The notes: a model not told the origin generated them from the letters alone. A DNA stretch of 64,000 nt from Brevundimonas sp. UBA4553 (GCF_002387245.1 NZ_DGLD01000014.1:62001-126000), one strand, 5' to 3'; positions 8,806 through 17,335 are shown, counted from the stretch's first letter. Numbers and translations are program-made.

Positions 8806-9054
8806 TCAGGCAGCCTTGTCCCAGTGGGCCGGCGCACCCGCGAGCAGACTGTCCTGGGGGAAACCGAGGTGGGGGTTGCTCGTCACCTCGATGAGCCGCT
8901 CGCCCTGGTAAAGAAGAATGGTGTCGAAGCCGATCCATTCGGCGGCGACGGAGGCCAGACCATCGCGCGCGTCGGCGTCGTTTCCGGCATTCAAGACGCA
9001 GATTTCGCGAGCCGGAACGCCCGGCATGTTCACTATACAGAAGTATGAATTCAC
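8806..9054 (-). CDS. Small conserved-looking protein, unknown function
   Basis: An 82-residue soluble protein starting at GTG 9054 with GAGGA 7-8 bases upstream. An internal ATG at 9027 lacks such a site. It has a plausible alpha/beta pattern (REICVLNAGND, AAEWIGFDTILLYQGERLIEV) and no signal peptide or known motif. It converges on the preceding receptor with only 6 bases between stops. I do not recognise a family. Confidence 0.6.
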   Translation of the reverse strand: MNSYFCIVNMPGVPAREICVLNAGNDADARDGLASVAAEWIGFDTILLYQGERLIEVTSNPHLGFPQDSLLAGAPAHWDKAA

Positions 9055-9128
9055 GAAACTTTCCTCGAACTTGGCGCAACAAACGACGCAGGGGCGTTCG
9101 GGTTCCTGTCATGACGAAAGAAACGGGT

Positions 9129-9151
9129 GCGACCGGATGTCCTGCGGTCGC
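9129..9151. repeat. Short inverted repeat upstream of the lipoprotein
   Basis: GCGACCG and CGGTCGC form perfect 7-bp arms around a 9-base loop, 45 bases before the ATG at 9196. No T-run follows, so it is not a typical terminator. It could be an operator or a chance GC hairpin. Confidence 0.3.
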
Positions 9152-9195
9152 GGCGCAAGCCTTCACCGGTCGGAGCTGGTATGGTTTAAGGCGGC

Positions 9196-9756
9196 ATGCG
9201 CTCTGATATTTCCTCCGCCGCCGTCGTGTCCTTATCGCTGATCCTCGCCGGGTGTAACGCTGGCGCCTCGGCGCGGGGTGGAGCGGAGCAGGTGGGCGCA
9301 GGCCTGGGCGTCGCCGTCACGGCGCCGCTGGACGACCTGAACCTGCGTCGACAGGAAGTCCCCACCATCCTGCTTCAGGCCGAGGCCAACCCTTATGATC
9401 TGCGCAATCTGAACCAGTGCCGCACCATCGCCGCAGAGATTGCGCGGCTGGATGAGGCGCTGGGGCCGGATGCCGATGCGCCGCCGTCGCAGGATGGATC
9501 CTACATGAGCGAGCGCGCGGCGGACGCCGCCGCCTCTGCGACGCTGGACGCCGTGCGGGACACCATGACCGACTTCATTCCTGCGCGAAGCTGGGTGCGC
9601 CGGCTCAGCGGCGCCGACGCCCACAGCAAGCACGTGCAGGCGGCCATTCAGGCGGGGCTGCGGCGTCGATCCTTCCTCAAGGGCGTGGGAATGCAGCGCA
9701 ACTGCGCCCCGCCGGCGGCCCCGGCCGGTTTCGTTCCCCGTCAGGCGCGGCCTTAG
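9196..9756 (+). CDS. Putative lipoprotein, unknown function
   Basis: A 186-residue protein with an N-terminal hydrophobic segment ending in the lipobox LAGC at about residue 20, so it is predicted to be lipidated and periplasmic. The mature part has paired helical segments (NPYDLRNLNQCRTIAAEIARLDEAL, split here by eye into two helices) and a basic C-terminal region with a second conserved-looking Cys (MQRNCAPP). No enzyme motif is visible. Its stop overlaps the convergent tgt stop by 4 bases. The ribosome site (AAGGCGG) is close to the start. Confidence 0.7.
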   Translation: MRSDISSAAVVSLSLILAGCNAGASARGGAEQVGAGLGVAVTAPLDDLNLRRQEVPTILLQAEANPYDLRNLNQCRTIAAEIARLDEALGPDADAPPSQDGSYMSERAADAAASATLDAVRDTMTDFIPARSWVRRLSGADAHSKHVQAAIQAGLRRRSFLKGVGMQRNCAPPAAPAGFVPRQARP

Positions 9757-10865
9757 GCTTTCAGGTGGCGGGCGCGGAAGTCGCGGCGAAACTGCTCGAA
9801 CCGCCCCTCGCTGATCGCCTCGCGCATGGCCGCCGTCAGGGCCTGGAAGAAGGCGATGTTGTGCCAGCTCAACAGGATCTTGCCGAGAATCTCGTCGGCG
9901 CGGATCAGGTGGTGCAGGTAAGCCTTTGAATAATCATTGGACGCGGGGCATGGCACGCCCATGTCCAGCGGGTCCTGATCCTCAGCGAAGCGGGCGTTCT
10001 TGATGTTGATCGGCCCATCCCAGGTCCATGCCTGACCATGGCGCCCGGCGCGGGTGGGCAGGACGCAGTCGAACATGTCGACGCCGCGCCAGACAGCCTC
10101 GACCAGATCAATCGGCTTGCCGACGCCCATCAGGTAGCGGGGGCGATCTTTCGGCAGGAACTCGGGGGCGAAGTCCAGAACCTCGCACATGGCTTCATGG
10201 CCTTCTCCGACGGCCAGGCCGCCGATGGCGTAGCCGTCGAAGCCGATCTCCTGCAGTCGCTCCGACGATTCGCGTCGCAGGTTCTCATAGGTCGAACCCT
10301 GCTGGATGCCGAACAGGGCCTGTGTGTCGCGGGTGCCGAAGGCGTTCTTGGAGCGCTGCGCCCAGCGGGCCGACAGCTCCATGCCCTGGCGGGCGCGCTT
10401 TTCCTCGGCGGGCCAGGCCACGCATTCGTCCAGCTGCATGACGATGTCGGAGCCCAGGCGGTCGGCCTGGATCTGGATCGAGCGTTCCGGCGTCAGGACA
10501 TGCTTGGAGCCGTCGATGTGGCTGGAGAAGGTCACCGCCTCCTCGGTCAGTTTGGAGATGCCCGACAGGCTCATGACCTGGAAGCCGCCCGAGTCCGTCA
10601 GGATCGGTTTGTCCCAGCGCATGAAGTTGTGAAGGCCGCCGAGGCGCTCCATCCGCTCCGGGCCGGGGCGCAGCATCAGGTGATAGGTGTTGCCCAGCAG
10701 GATGTCGGCGCCGGTCTGCTTGACCTGATCCACCGCCATGGCCTTGACGGTGGCGGCGGTGCCGACGGGCATGAAGGCGGGGGTGCGAATGTCGCCGCGC
10801 GGGGTCTTCAGCACCCCGGTGCGGGCGCGGCCTTCAGTAGCGTTGATCTGGAAGGGAAAGGGCAA
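9753..10865 (-). CDS. tgt: Queuine/preQ1 tRNA-guanine transglycosylase with degenerate zinc site
   Basis: Tgt exchanges G34 of GUN-anticodon tRNAs for preQ1, a late step of queuosine synthesis. The protein shows the family core: TPAFMPVGTAATVKAM, LGNTYHLMLRPG, active-site DSGGFQVMSL, GIQQGS, and the second catalytic segment DCVLPTRAGRHGQ. The usual zinc ligands C-x-C-x2-C are not intact: the aligned stretch reads VPCPASNDYSKAYLHHL, leaving one Cys, while the His of SWHNIAF remains. Start: family members begin just before FPF, so I use TTG 10865 (GGAG 7 bases upstream). A longer reading to ATG 10922 would translate a palindromic repeat. Confidence 0.93.
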   Translation of the reverse strand: MPFPFQINATEGRARTGVLKTPRGDIRTPAFMPVGTAATVKAMAVDQVKQTGADILLGNTYHLMLRPGPERMERLGGLHNFMRWDKPILTDSGGFQVMSLSGISKLTEEAVTFSSHIDGSKHVLTPERSIQIQADRLGSDIVMQLDECVAWPAEEKRARQGMELSARWAQRSKNAFGTRDTQALFGIQQGSTYENLRRESSERLQEIGFDGYAIGGLAVGEGHEAMCEVLDFAPEFLPKDRPRYLMGVGKPIDLVEAVWRGVDMFDCVLPTRAGRHGQAWTWDGPINIKNARFAEDQDPLDMGVPCPASNDYSKAYLHHLIRADEILGKILLSWHNIAFFQALTAAMREAISEGRFEQFRRDFRARHLKA

Positions 10866-10876
10866 CAGGTCACTCC

Positions 10877-10904
10877 GCTCATCCCCGCGGAGGCGGGGAC
10901 GTAA
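10877..10904. repeat. REP-like palindromic repeat at the tgt start
   Basis: TCCCCGC (10882-10888) pairs with GCGGGGA (10893-10899) within CTCATCCCCGCGGAGGCGGG, the form of extragenic palindromes common in GC-rich proteobacteria. It sits directly upstream of, or inside the first codons of, tgt, depending on the start used. On the minus strand its end supplies the GGAG that serves the TTG start. Confidence 0.55.
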
Positions 10905-11013
10905 GGCTTTAGCCATGCCCATGCGGCTGGCTTGTGGCTCTCAAGCATATGGGGGTCCGCTCTGTCACCCAAAGAACTGCTCGGCTCCTCGGAGATGAGC
11001 GGTGGAAGCAAGC

Positions 11014-11481
11014 CTAGCGCAGGCTTTCCAGCATTTCGGCGCGTTGCAGGTCCTTGGGGCGGCCGAACAGGCGGCAGGTCTCGATCTGCTCATTGATCGA
11101 CGGCGTGAAGACGGAGAAGTCCTCCAAGGCGATCGGCACACGGGTGGAGAAGGTCACGGGCACCCAGTCGCCGCCGGCTCGCACGTCCATATTGGCCATG
11201 ACGTCGAGCGGCACCGGCGTGGTCAGGATCTGACCGAAGACCTGAGACCGGAAAAGGCCCTCGCCGGGATCAGGCGTGACCTCGCCGTGCAGGGCCTCGA
11301 TCAGGCGACGCGCGTCGCGTGGGCTGCACAGGACGTCGATGTCCGGTGCACGCCAGTCGCGCAGGCCCCACAACACCATGGCCGCCCCGCCGAAGATCCA
11401 CCACGGATCCTGCATCTCGCTCGCCGCCGAGGCGAGGATGTCCAGGGAAGCGGCGAAATCGTCGGGCAGGTCGTCGGTCAT
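11014..11481 (-). CDS. Nucleotidyltransferase-fold protein
   Basis: A 155-residue protein. IFGGAAMVLWGLRDWRAPDIDVL carries the G-G...D-x-D signature of the minimal nucleotidyltransferase / AbiEii-like fold near residues 28-50, and LDVM at about residue 94 could supply the third acidic residue. Its ATG at 11481 overlaps the queA stop (ATGA), so the two are translationally coupled. No HEPN or antitoxin partner is visible, and the downstream neighbour is tgt. Target and activity are unknown. It could modify a nucleic acid or small molecule, but queuosine involvement is only suggested by position. Confidence 0.75.
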   Translation of the reverse strand: MTDDLPDDFAASLDILASAASEMQDPWWIFGGAAMVLWGLRDWRAPDIDVLCSPRDARRLIEALHGEVTPDPGEGLFRSQVFGQILTTPVPLDVMANMDVRAGGDWVPVTFSTRVPIALEDFSVFTPSINEQIETCRLFGRPKDLQRAEMLESLR

Positions 11482-12569
11482 GCATCCTTCCTGAACAGCA
11501 GGCTCCCATCGCCATAAGAATAGAAGCGGTAGCCGCTGTCGATGGCGTGGGCGTACGCGGCGCGCATGGTCTTCAGCCCGGCGAAGGCGCTGACCAGCAT
11601 GAACAACGTCGACTTCGGCAGGTGGAAGTTGGTCATAAGCACGTCGCAGGCGCGGAAGCGGTAGCCGGGCGTGATGAAGATGGCCGTGTCGCCGTGGAAA
11701 GGTTGGACCACGCCGTCCTCGGTCGTGGCGCTTTCCAGCAGGCGCAAGCTGGTGGTACCGACGCAGACGATGCGGCCGCCGGCGGCGCGGACGGCGTTCA
11801 GGGCGACGGCGGTCTCGGGCGAGACCTCGCCCCACTCGCTGTGCATCTTGTGGTCGTTGGTGTCGTCAGCCTTGACCGGTAGGAAGGTGCCGGCGCCGAC
11901 GTGCAGGGTCACGGCGTGGGTGCTGACGCCGCGCGCGCGGATCGCCTCCAGCAGGGCGGGGGTGAAGTGCAGACCAGCCGTCGGCGCGGCGACCGAGCCG
12001 TCATAGGTCGCGAAGACCGTCTGATAGTCCTTCAGGTCGCGGTCGTCCTCGGGCCGCTTGGCCGCGATATAGGGGGGCAGGGGCATGACCCCCACGTCGC
12101 GAATGGCGTCGTCCAACGCCGGACCCGCCAGGTCGAAGCGGAGGGTGATCAGGCCGTCTTCATCCTTGGCCTCGACGGTGGCGTCGAGGCGGCCCAACTC
12201 GCAGGCGCCGTCCGCCTGGCGGCCGAACCTCACCCGGTCGCCGGCCTTCAGCCGCTTGCCCGGCTTCATGAAGGCGGACCAGACGTCGGGGGCATCACGG
12301 TGGTGCAGGGTGGCCTCGACCTCTACGGTCAGGGTCTCGCCTTCCGGTCCGATCCGCTGACGCACGCCCGACAGGCGCGCCGGGATAACTCGTGTGTCAT
12401 TGAACACCAGGGCGTCGCCCGGTTGCAGGAAGTCCGGCAGGTCGCGGATGATCCGGTCGTCCAGCGCGCCGTCCTTCACCACCAGCAGGCGGGCGGAATC
12501 TCGCGGCTCGGCGGGGCGCAGCGCGATGCAGTCATCGGGCAGGTCGAAGTCGAAATCTGAGGTCAGCAT
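11478..12569 (-). CDS. queA: S-adenosylmethionine:tRNA ribosyltransferase-isomerase
   Basis: QueA transfers and isomerises the ribose of AdoMet onto preQ1-modified tRNA, giving epoxyqueuosine. The 363-residue protein has the family landmarks: FDFDLPDDCIALRPAEPRDSARLL at the N-terminus, DALVFNDTRVIPARL, YQTVFATYDGSVAAPTAGLHFT, and C-terminal TNFHLPKSTLFMLVSAFAG. I use ATG 12569; a TTG four codons earlier is less likely. It shares the strand with tgt, with only the nucleotidyltransferase gene between, so the three probably form one queuosine operon. Confidence 0.95.
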   Translation of the reverse strand: MLTSDFDFDLPDDCIALRPAEPRDSARLLVVKDGALDDRIIRDLPDFLQPGDALVFNDTRVIPARLSGVRQRIGPEGETLTVEVEATLHHRDAPDVWSAFMKPGKRLKAGDRVRFGRQADGACELGRLDATVEAKDEDGLITLRFDLAGPALDDAIRDVGVMPLPPYIAAKRPEDDRDLKDYQTVFATYDGSVAAPTAGLHFTPALLEAIRARGVSTHAVTLHVGAGTFLPVKADDTNDHKMHSEWGEVSPETAVALNAVRAAGGRIVCVGTTSLRLLESATTEDGVVQPFHGDTAIFITPGYRFRACDVLMTNFHLPKSTLFMLVSAFAGLKTMRAAYAHAIDSGYRFYSYGDGSLLFRKDA

Positions 12570-12676
12570 GAGGTGGGGCAAAGGCCACGAGGCGGGCTCC
12601 GGGTCAAGACAGACGGCGGATGCGCCGTGACCTTGTGTCCGACTGACGCCGACGGCGCGGCGAGAGATAAGAGGGC

Positions 12677-13096
12677 ATGAAAGCCATGATCCCGTTTGCC
12701 GTTTCCGCCCTGACCCTGTTCGTTTCCGGCTGCGAGGTGGACACCTCCGCCCTTCAGGAAATCCAGGACACGGCCGCCCAGGCCGAAGCCGCCGCTCAGG
12801 CGATTAACAATCGCACGTCCCAGGCCCAGCAGATCATGGAGAACCCGGCCAGCGCCTTGCAGATGGTGGTCGGCGCCCGCCTGGCGAAGACGGAAACGGA
12901 TCAGCCGGGTGTCTATGTGCTGACTGATCTGCAGACGGGTTGTCAGTTCCTGGCGACCTATGCGGCGGACGGGACGACCGTCAGCTCCGTGGCGCCGCGT
13001 GTCGAACCGGCGGCCACAGGCGGCACGCGTCAGCGATGCGTGGCCGTGCCGGGCGTCGGGGGCGATGGGGCCGGCCAGGCCGAAGCCGAGCGCTGA
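12677..13096 (+). CDS. Putative lipoprotein, unknown function
   Basis: A 139-residue protein with a signal segment and lipobox VSGC (Cys 19). Next comes an Ala/Gln-rich helix (ALQEIQDTAAQAEAAAQAIN) that may coil, then a small domain with two Cys (QTGCQF, RQRCVA), possibly a disulfide. It is divergent from queA with 107 bases between starts. There is no known family by eye, and the envelope location is inferred from the lipobox. Confidence 0.65.
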   Translation: MKAMIPFAVSALTLFVSGCEVDTSALQEIQDTAAQAEAAAQAINNRTSQAQQIMENPASALQMVVGARLAKTETDQPGVYVLTDLQTGCQFLATYAADGTTVSSVAPRVEPAATGGTRQRCVAVPGVGGDGAGQAEAER

Positions 13097-13126
13097 ACCT
13101 TCAACCGGCTGCGGTGTTGGACGAAG

Positions 13127-13597
13127 ATGAAAGCTCCGTCCCTGCTTCCTTCCGTCCTGATCGGCGGCGTGGCCAGCGCCCGCTCGATGACACCCATGGC
13201 GGCTCTGGCCGCGGCGCGCCTCGCGCATCGACCGACCCCGGGTCGGCTCTTCCTGCTGAACCATCCCGTGTTCAAGTTCGGCGCGCTGGCCATGGGCGTG
13301 GGTGAACTGCTGGGCGACAAGATGAAGTCCGCGCCGGATCGAACGGTCTTCCTCGGCCTGCTGGCGCGCGTGATGAGCGCGGGCATCGCCGGCGCGGCCT
13401 TGGCGCCGCAGGGACGCGAGCGGACCGGCGCAGCGCTGGCGGTGTCGACCGCCGTGCCGCTGGCCTATCTGACTCTTAACGGACGCAAGCGGGCGATGGC
13501 CCGGATCGGCCAAACCCGCAGCGGCCTGATCGAAGACGCTCTGGTGGTGTCGGCCGGTCTTGCCGTGGTCGCGCTGACGCTCGGCGTGCGGCGCTGA
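13127..13597 (+). CDS. DUF4126-like membrane protein
   Basis: A 156-residue, hydrophobic, Ala-rich protein with about four membrane helices. The N-terminal GGVASARSMTPMAALA matches the G-x-R-S-x-T-P signature of DUF4126 proteins, whose function is unknown. It starts 30 bases after the lipoprotein stop and on the same strand, so cotranscription is likely. The tail LGVRR is cytosolic by the positive-inside rule. Confidence 0.65.
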   Translation: MKAPSLLPSVLIGGVASARSMTPMAALAAARLAHRPTPGRLFLLNHPVFKFGALAMGVGELLGDKMKSAPDRTVFLGLLARVMSAGIAGAALAPQGRERTGAALAVSTAVPLAYLTLNGRKRAMARIGQTRSGLIEDALVVSAGLAVVALTLGVRR

Positions 13598-13706
13598 TCA
13601 CTGTTTTCCGTTCGCCGCTCTGGTGATCGGCCGCGACCTTCCTGTACGAGGCGCTGGTCAGGTGGTCCTGGTCGCCTGACGATGCCGCCAAACACGGAGC
13701 CGCCCC

Positions 13707-14165
13707 ATGACCGATCGCTATCTGGATGACCTGAGCGTCGGCGAAACCTGGACGGGTGAACCCTTCACGATCACGGAGGCGGAGGTTATCGCCTTCGCGA
13801 CCCAGTTCGATCCGCAACCCATGCATATCGATCCGGTCGCCGCCGCCGAGGGTCGTTTTGGCGGTCTGATCGCCAGCGGCTGGCATGTCGCCTCACGAGT
13901 GATGCGCGAATTCGTGGACGCGGGCTATTTCGGTGCGACCCCCTTGCTGGGCATGAACATCGACGCGCTGTGGTGGGTGCGGCCGGTGCGGCCCGGCGAC
14001 ACGCTGACCGCGCGCCGCGAGATCATGGAGATCCGCCCGTCGAAGAGCCAGCCCGATCGCGGGGTGGTTCGCACCAAGACCTGGGTGACCAATCAGGACG
14101 GCGATCTGGCTTTGAGCTTCGAGAACCAGATGCAACTGCCCAGGAACGCCGCCGCACGGCTCTGA
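13707..14165 (+). CDS. MaoC-like (R)-specific enoyl-CoA hydratase
   Basis: A 152-residue hotdog protein. The hydratase-2 motif is clear: FATQFDPQPMHIDPVAA (catalytic D and H) followed by FGGLIASGWHVAS. MaoC proteins hydrate trans-2-enoyl-CoA or related acyl-CoA substrates; exact substrate unknown. It is a single-domain protein of normal length with start ATG 13707. It is followed after 49 bases by lysK on the same strand, which is probably positional only. Confidence 0.87.
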   Translation: MTDRYLDDLSVGETWTGEPFTITEAEVIAFATQFDPQPMHIDPVAAAEGRFGGLIASGWHVASRVMREFVDAGYFGATPLLGMNIDALWWVRPVRPGDTLTARREIMEIRPSKSQPDRGVVRTKTWVTNQDGDLALSFENQMQLPRNAAARL

Positions 14166-14214
14166 TCCGCCCGCTGCGGTTGACCGCGGGCGTTCAAGGC
14201 GTCAAAGCCCGTGG

Positions 14215-15897
14215 ATGCTTCAGAACCTTGAAACCCTGTCCCGTGAGGCCCGTTCGTGGCCGTTTGAGCAAGCGCGCAACCTGCTGGCCCACGTGCTCAA
14301 AAAACGGCTGTCGGACGCGGAGCGCGATGCGGCGAAGCTGCTGATCGACGCGGGCAAGACGGATGAGGCTCTGGCGACCTTCGAGGCGCTGAACCGGCCG
14401 GTGATCCTGGAGACGGGTTACGGCCCGTCGGGCCTGCCGCACATGGGCACCTTTGGCGAGGTGGCGCGCACGACCATGGTGCGCAATGCGTTTCGCGCCC
14501 TGACCGGCGACCACTGGCGCACGCGCCTGATCGCTTTCTCTGACGACATGGACGGCTTGCGCAAGGTGCCCGAGGGCGTGCCGAACCCGGAGATGCTGCG
14601 CGAGGACCTGCACCTGCCGCTGACCAAGGTGCGCGATCCGTTCGGCACGCATGACAGCTTTGGCGCGCACAACAACGCTCGACTGCGCGCCTTCCTCGAC
14701 AGCTTCGGCTTCGACTACGAGTTCATGTCCTCGACCGAGACCTATCGGTCGGGCCGGTTCGACACGACCCTGCTGACCCTGCTGGAACGCTTCGACAAGG
14801 TCATGGGCATCATGCTCCCGACCCTGGGCGAGGAGCGCCGCGCGACCTACTCGCCTTTCTTGCCGATCAGCCCGATCACCGGCCACGTGCTGCAGGTGCC
14901 GACGCTGGAGCGCAACGTCGAGCGCGGGACCATCGTCTTTGTCGATCCCGCCAAGAGCGAGGATGGCGGGCGCACCGAGGTTCCCGTCACCGGCGGCCAT
15001 GTGAAGCTGCAATGGAAGCCCGACTGGGCCATGCGCTGGACTGCGCTGGACGTCGATTACGAGATGTCGGGCAAGGACCTGATCGAGAGCGTGCGCGAGA
15101 GCGGCAAAATCTGTCGCGCCCTGGGCGGCACGTCGCCGGAAGGCTTCAACTACGAGCTCTTCCTCGATGTCGAGGGCAAGAAGATCTCCAAGTCCAAGGG
15201 CAACGGGCTGACGATGGACGAGTGGCTGCGTTACGGCACGCCCGAGAGCCTGAGCTGGTACATGTTCCAGTCGCCGAAGTCGGCCAAGAGCCTGCACTTC
15301 AACGTCATTCCGCGCGCGACGGACGACTATCTGTCCTTCATCGAGCAGTACAAGACGCAGGAACCGGCCAAACAGATCGACAACGCCGTCTGGCACATCC
15401 ACTCGGGTCAGCCGCCCGAGAGCGCCTCGCCGGTATCCTTCGCCCTGCTGCTGAACCTGGTGGGCGTGGCCAACGCGTCCAGCAAAGACCAGTTGTGGGC
15501 CTATTTCGCCAAATACCTGCCGGAGGCCACGCCCGAGAACGAGCCGGTATTGGATCGGCTGATGGGCTATGCGCTGAACTACTACGAGGACTTCGTGAAG
15601 CCCTCGAAGACCTATCGTCTGCCCGACGACAAGGAGAAGGCGGCGCTGCTGGATCTGGCCGAACGTTTGAAGGCTCTGCCCGCGGACACGACCGACGGCG
15701 AGGCCATTCAGGGCGAGATCTATGCCGTGGGCAAGGCGCATGAGTTCGAGCCCCTGCGGGCCTGGTTCCAGGCGCTGTATGAGGTGCTGCTGGGCGCCTC
15801 GCAGGGCCCGCGCTTCGGGTCGTTTGCGGCTATCTATGGCCTGCCGCAGACCATCGCACTGATCGAAGCGGGCGCGAACGGCGAACTAGCCGCCTGA
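14215..15897 (+). CDS. lysK: Lysyl-tRNA synthetase, class I
   Basis: A 560-residue class I LysRS, the archaeal-type enzyme that alphaproteobacteria use in place of class II LysS. It charges tRNA-Lys with lysine using ATP. The HIGH-equivalent is GPSGLPHMGTF near residue 70, and the KMSKS-equivalent is KKISKSKGNG near residue 322. The N-terminal SREARSWPFEQARNL is typical, and length is normal. A GC hairpin without T-run lies in the 49-base gap after the MaoC gene, and an intrinsic terminator follows. Confidence 0.95.
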   Translation: MLQNLETLSREARSWPFEQARNLLAHVLKKRLSDAERDAAKLLIDAGKTDEALATFEALNRPVILETGYGPSGLPHMGTFGEVARTTMVRNAFRALTGDHWRTRLIAFSDDMDGLRKVPEGVPNPEMLREDLHLPLTKVRDPFGTHDSFGAHNNARLRAFLDSFGFDYEFMSSTETYRSGRFDTTLLTLLERFDKVMGIMLPTLGEERRATYSPFLPISPITGHVLQVPTLERNVERGTIVFVDPAKSEDGGRTEVPVTGGHVKLQWKPDWAMRWTALDVDYEMSGKDLIESVRESGKICRALGGTSPEGFNYELFLDVEGKKISKSKGNGLTMDEWLRYGTPESLSWYMFQSPKSAKSLHFNVIPRATDDYLSFIEQYKTQEPAKQIDNAVWHIHSGQPPESASPVSFALLLNLVGVANASSKDQLWAYFAKYLPEATPENEPVLDRLMGYALNYYEDFVKPSKTYRLPDDKEKAALLDLAERLKALPADTTDGEAIQGEIYAVGKAHEFEPLRAWFQALYEVLLGASQGPRFGSFAAIYGLPQTIALIEAGANGELAA

Positions 15898-15907
15898 TCG
15901 GGAAGAG

Positions 15908-15933
15908 AGCCGCCGCAACTGCGGCGGCTTTTT
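15908..15933 (+). terminator. Intrinsic terminator of lysK
   Basis: AGCCGCCGC (15908-15916) pairs with GCGGCGGCT (15921-15929) around AACT, followed by TTTTTC, 11 bases after the stop. Confidence 0.9.
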
Positions 15934-16072
15934 CTTGGCGTCTGGGCCTCAAGTAGCCCGAAGGGCGGTAGGCCCTAACAAACATGAACCGAATATAACG
16001 GCGAGGCCGGGGGAGCCTTCAGCTTCGCCGGCGCATTCTCCTCCTCACGACACTCGATGACAGGAGAGAGAC

Positions 16073-16552
16073 ATGTCGAAATTCTTCAAGGCGGGTCTGG
16101 CCGCCACCGCTATGTTCGCTGCTCTGGGTTCGGCCGCCGTGCCGATGACCGCCAGCGCCATGCCGCAAGCCAACGGTGTCACAAACTGTGATGCGCCGGG
16201 CGGCCGTCAGCGCGCCGGCGCCGCGATCGGCGCTGTGCTGGGCGGCCTGGCCGGCAGCCAGGTGTCCAAGAACGAGCGCGCCCTAGGCGCCGTGGTGGGC
16301 GCCGGCGCTGGCGCCGCCGCCGGCTCCTACATCGGCTGCAACCAGCAGCGCGCGCGTTCGGCCAACCAGGCGGCCGCCAACTCGTACCGCGCCACGTCGA
16401 ACCTGCGGATTCGATCGGGTCCTGGCACCAACTACCGTCAGGCCGGCACTCTGTCGGCGGGTCAGCCGTTCACGGCGATCGGTTCGCAGGGTGAATGGGT
16501 CCAGATCGCCGGCGGCGGTTGGGTGAACGCCCACTACGTCGCTCAGAACTAA
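16073..16552 (+). CDS. Exported SH3-domain protein with glycine zipper
   Basis: A 159-residue protein with a Sec signal peptide (...MTASAMPQA). A glycine-zipper 2TM-like segment (GAAIGAVLGGLAGSQV, GAVVGAGAGAAAGSYIG) follows at about residues 48-86, then a bacterial SH3 domain at 105-159 (NLRIRSGPGTNYRQAGTL, WVQIAGGGWVNAHYV). Such proteins bind peptidoglycan or associate with the envelope; a specific role is not known. GGAGAGA lies 5-7 bases before the ATG. A 175-base spacer upstream holds the lysK terminator and probably this gene's promoter. Confidence 0.85.
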   Translation: MSKFFKAGLAATAMFAALGSAAVPMTASAMPQANGVTNCDAPGGRQRAGAAIGAVLGGLAGSQVSKNERALGAVVGAGAGAAAGSYIGCNQQRARSANQAAANSYRATSNLRIRSGPGTNYRQAGTLSAGQPFTAIGSQGEWVQIAGGGWVNAHYVAQN

Positions 16553-16578
16553 GGGCGTCGCATCGCGCGTAAACGAAG

Positions 16579-16606
16579 AGCCGTCCCTGAGAAGGGGCGG
16601 CTTTTT
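16579..16606 (+). terminator. Intrinsic terminator of the SH3-domain gene
   Basis: AGCCGTCCC pairs with GGGGCGGCT (one G-T pair) and is followed by TTTTT, 27 bases after the stop at 16552. Confidence 0.85.
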
Positions 16607-16641
16607 GCTGCCTTGTCGTGCGGGAGCGGAGCGCCGTCCGG

Positions 16642-17277
16642 CTATTGGCTGACCCAAAGGATGCGGGCCATCCACGCAATGTCGTGGCGAGGCAGCACCC
16701 GTGGCGGATAGTTCGGGTTGATCGAGGACAGGGTGACATCGCGGGCGTTCATGGCCGCGATTTCCTTGGCCAGGGTTTCGCCATGGGCGGTTCGCACGAC
16801 CGCGCGGTCTCCGCGTCGGACATCGGCCGCCTCTAGGTCCACGATCACGCGATCGCCGGGGCGATACAGGGGGGCCATGGAGTCCCCGTCGATGGTCAGG
16901 CTGAAAAGGCTGTCCTTGTGAGCGGGCAGTTCAGTCTGATCCCACCCCTCGGCCAGGGGCAGGCCGGCGTCGTCGAAAAAGCCGTCCGCGCCGGCCTTGG
17001 CCAAGCCTAGCAGGGGAATGGAGCGGGCCTCGCGCGGCCCCTCATCGGCCAAGGCGGCGAAGGCCCCCAATGAAAGGCCGGTCGCCTCCAGAACCCGTGT
17101 CAGGCTTTCAGTCGACGGCCAGCGCGGGCGGGGCGGCTCGCCGGGACCAAAGCGCTTGGACGGATTGAAGCTGGTGGCGTCAAGGCCAGCGCGGCGCGCC
17201 AGGCCAGACGGCGACGTGCTTTCGCGACGGGCCAGTTCGTCCAGAGCTTTCCAGAGCTTGGCGTGGGAGAGGGGCAC
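16642..17277 (-). CDS. LexA-like S24-family transcriptional regulator
   Basis: A 211-residue protein. The N-terminal HTH domain (LARRAGLDATSFNPSKRFG, about residues 24-45) is followed by a peptidase S24 domain. The Ser of the Ser-Lys dyad lies in IDGDSMAPLYRPGD and the Lys in GETLAKEIAAM. Phage repressor/LexA-like proteins bind operators and self-cleave on RecA activation; the Ala-Gly cleavage site is plausibly in GLAKAGADG. The start is GTG 17277 with a weak GGGA upstream. The Ser and Lys are both present, so cleavage is possible. No prophage is nearby, so it is probably a chromosomal regulator common in this family. Confidence 0.87.
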   Translation of the reverse strand: MPLSHAKLWKALDELARRESTSPSGLARRAGLDATSFNPSKRFGPGEPPRPRWPSTESLTRVLEATGLSLGAFAALADEGPREARSIPLLGLAKAGADGFFDDAGLPLAEGWDQTELPAHKDSLFSLTIDGDSMAPLYRPGDRVIVDLEAADVRRGDRAVVRTAHGETLAKEIAAMNARDVTLSSINPNYPPRVLPRHDIAWMARILWVSQ

Positions 17278-17335
17278 AGGCGATTCCCGAAAGGCGGCGC
17301 CTGACGAATTATCCCATCCCGATAGGAATATCCAC

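Noticed and set aside
11482..11835. N-terminal extension of the nucleotidyltransferase gene through queA
   Set aside because: The extension is out-of-frame queA sequence; the ATGA overlap at 11478-11481 gives a proper start.
16642..17277. Prophage remnant marked by the S24 repressor-like gene
   Set aside because: No integrase, structural or lysis gene and no compositional change nearby. The gene looks chromosomal.
17312..17332. Inverted repeat (TATCCC...GGAATA) upstream of the S24 regulator as its operator
   Set aside because: Only about half of the positions pair, so it is not distinguishable from chance.
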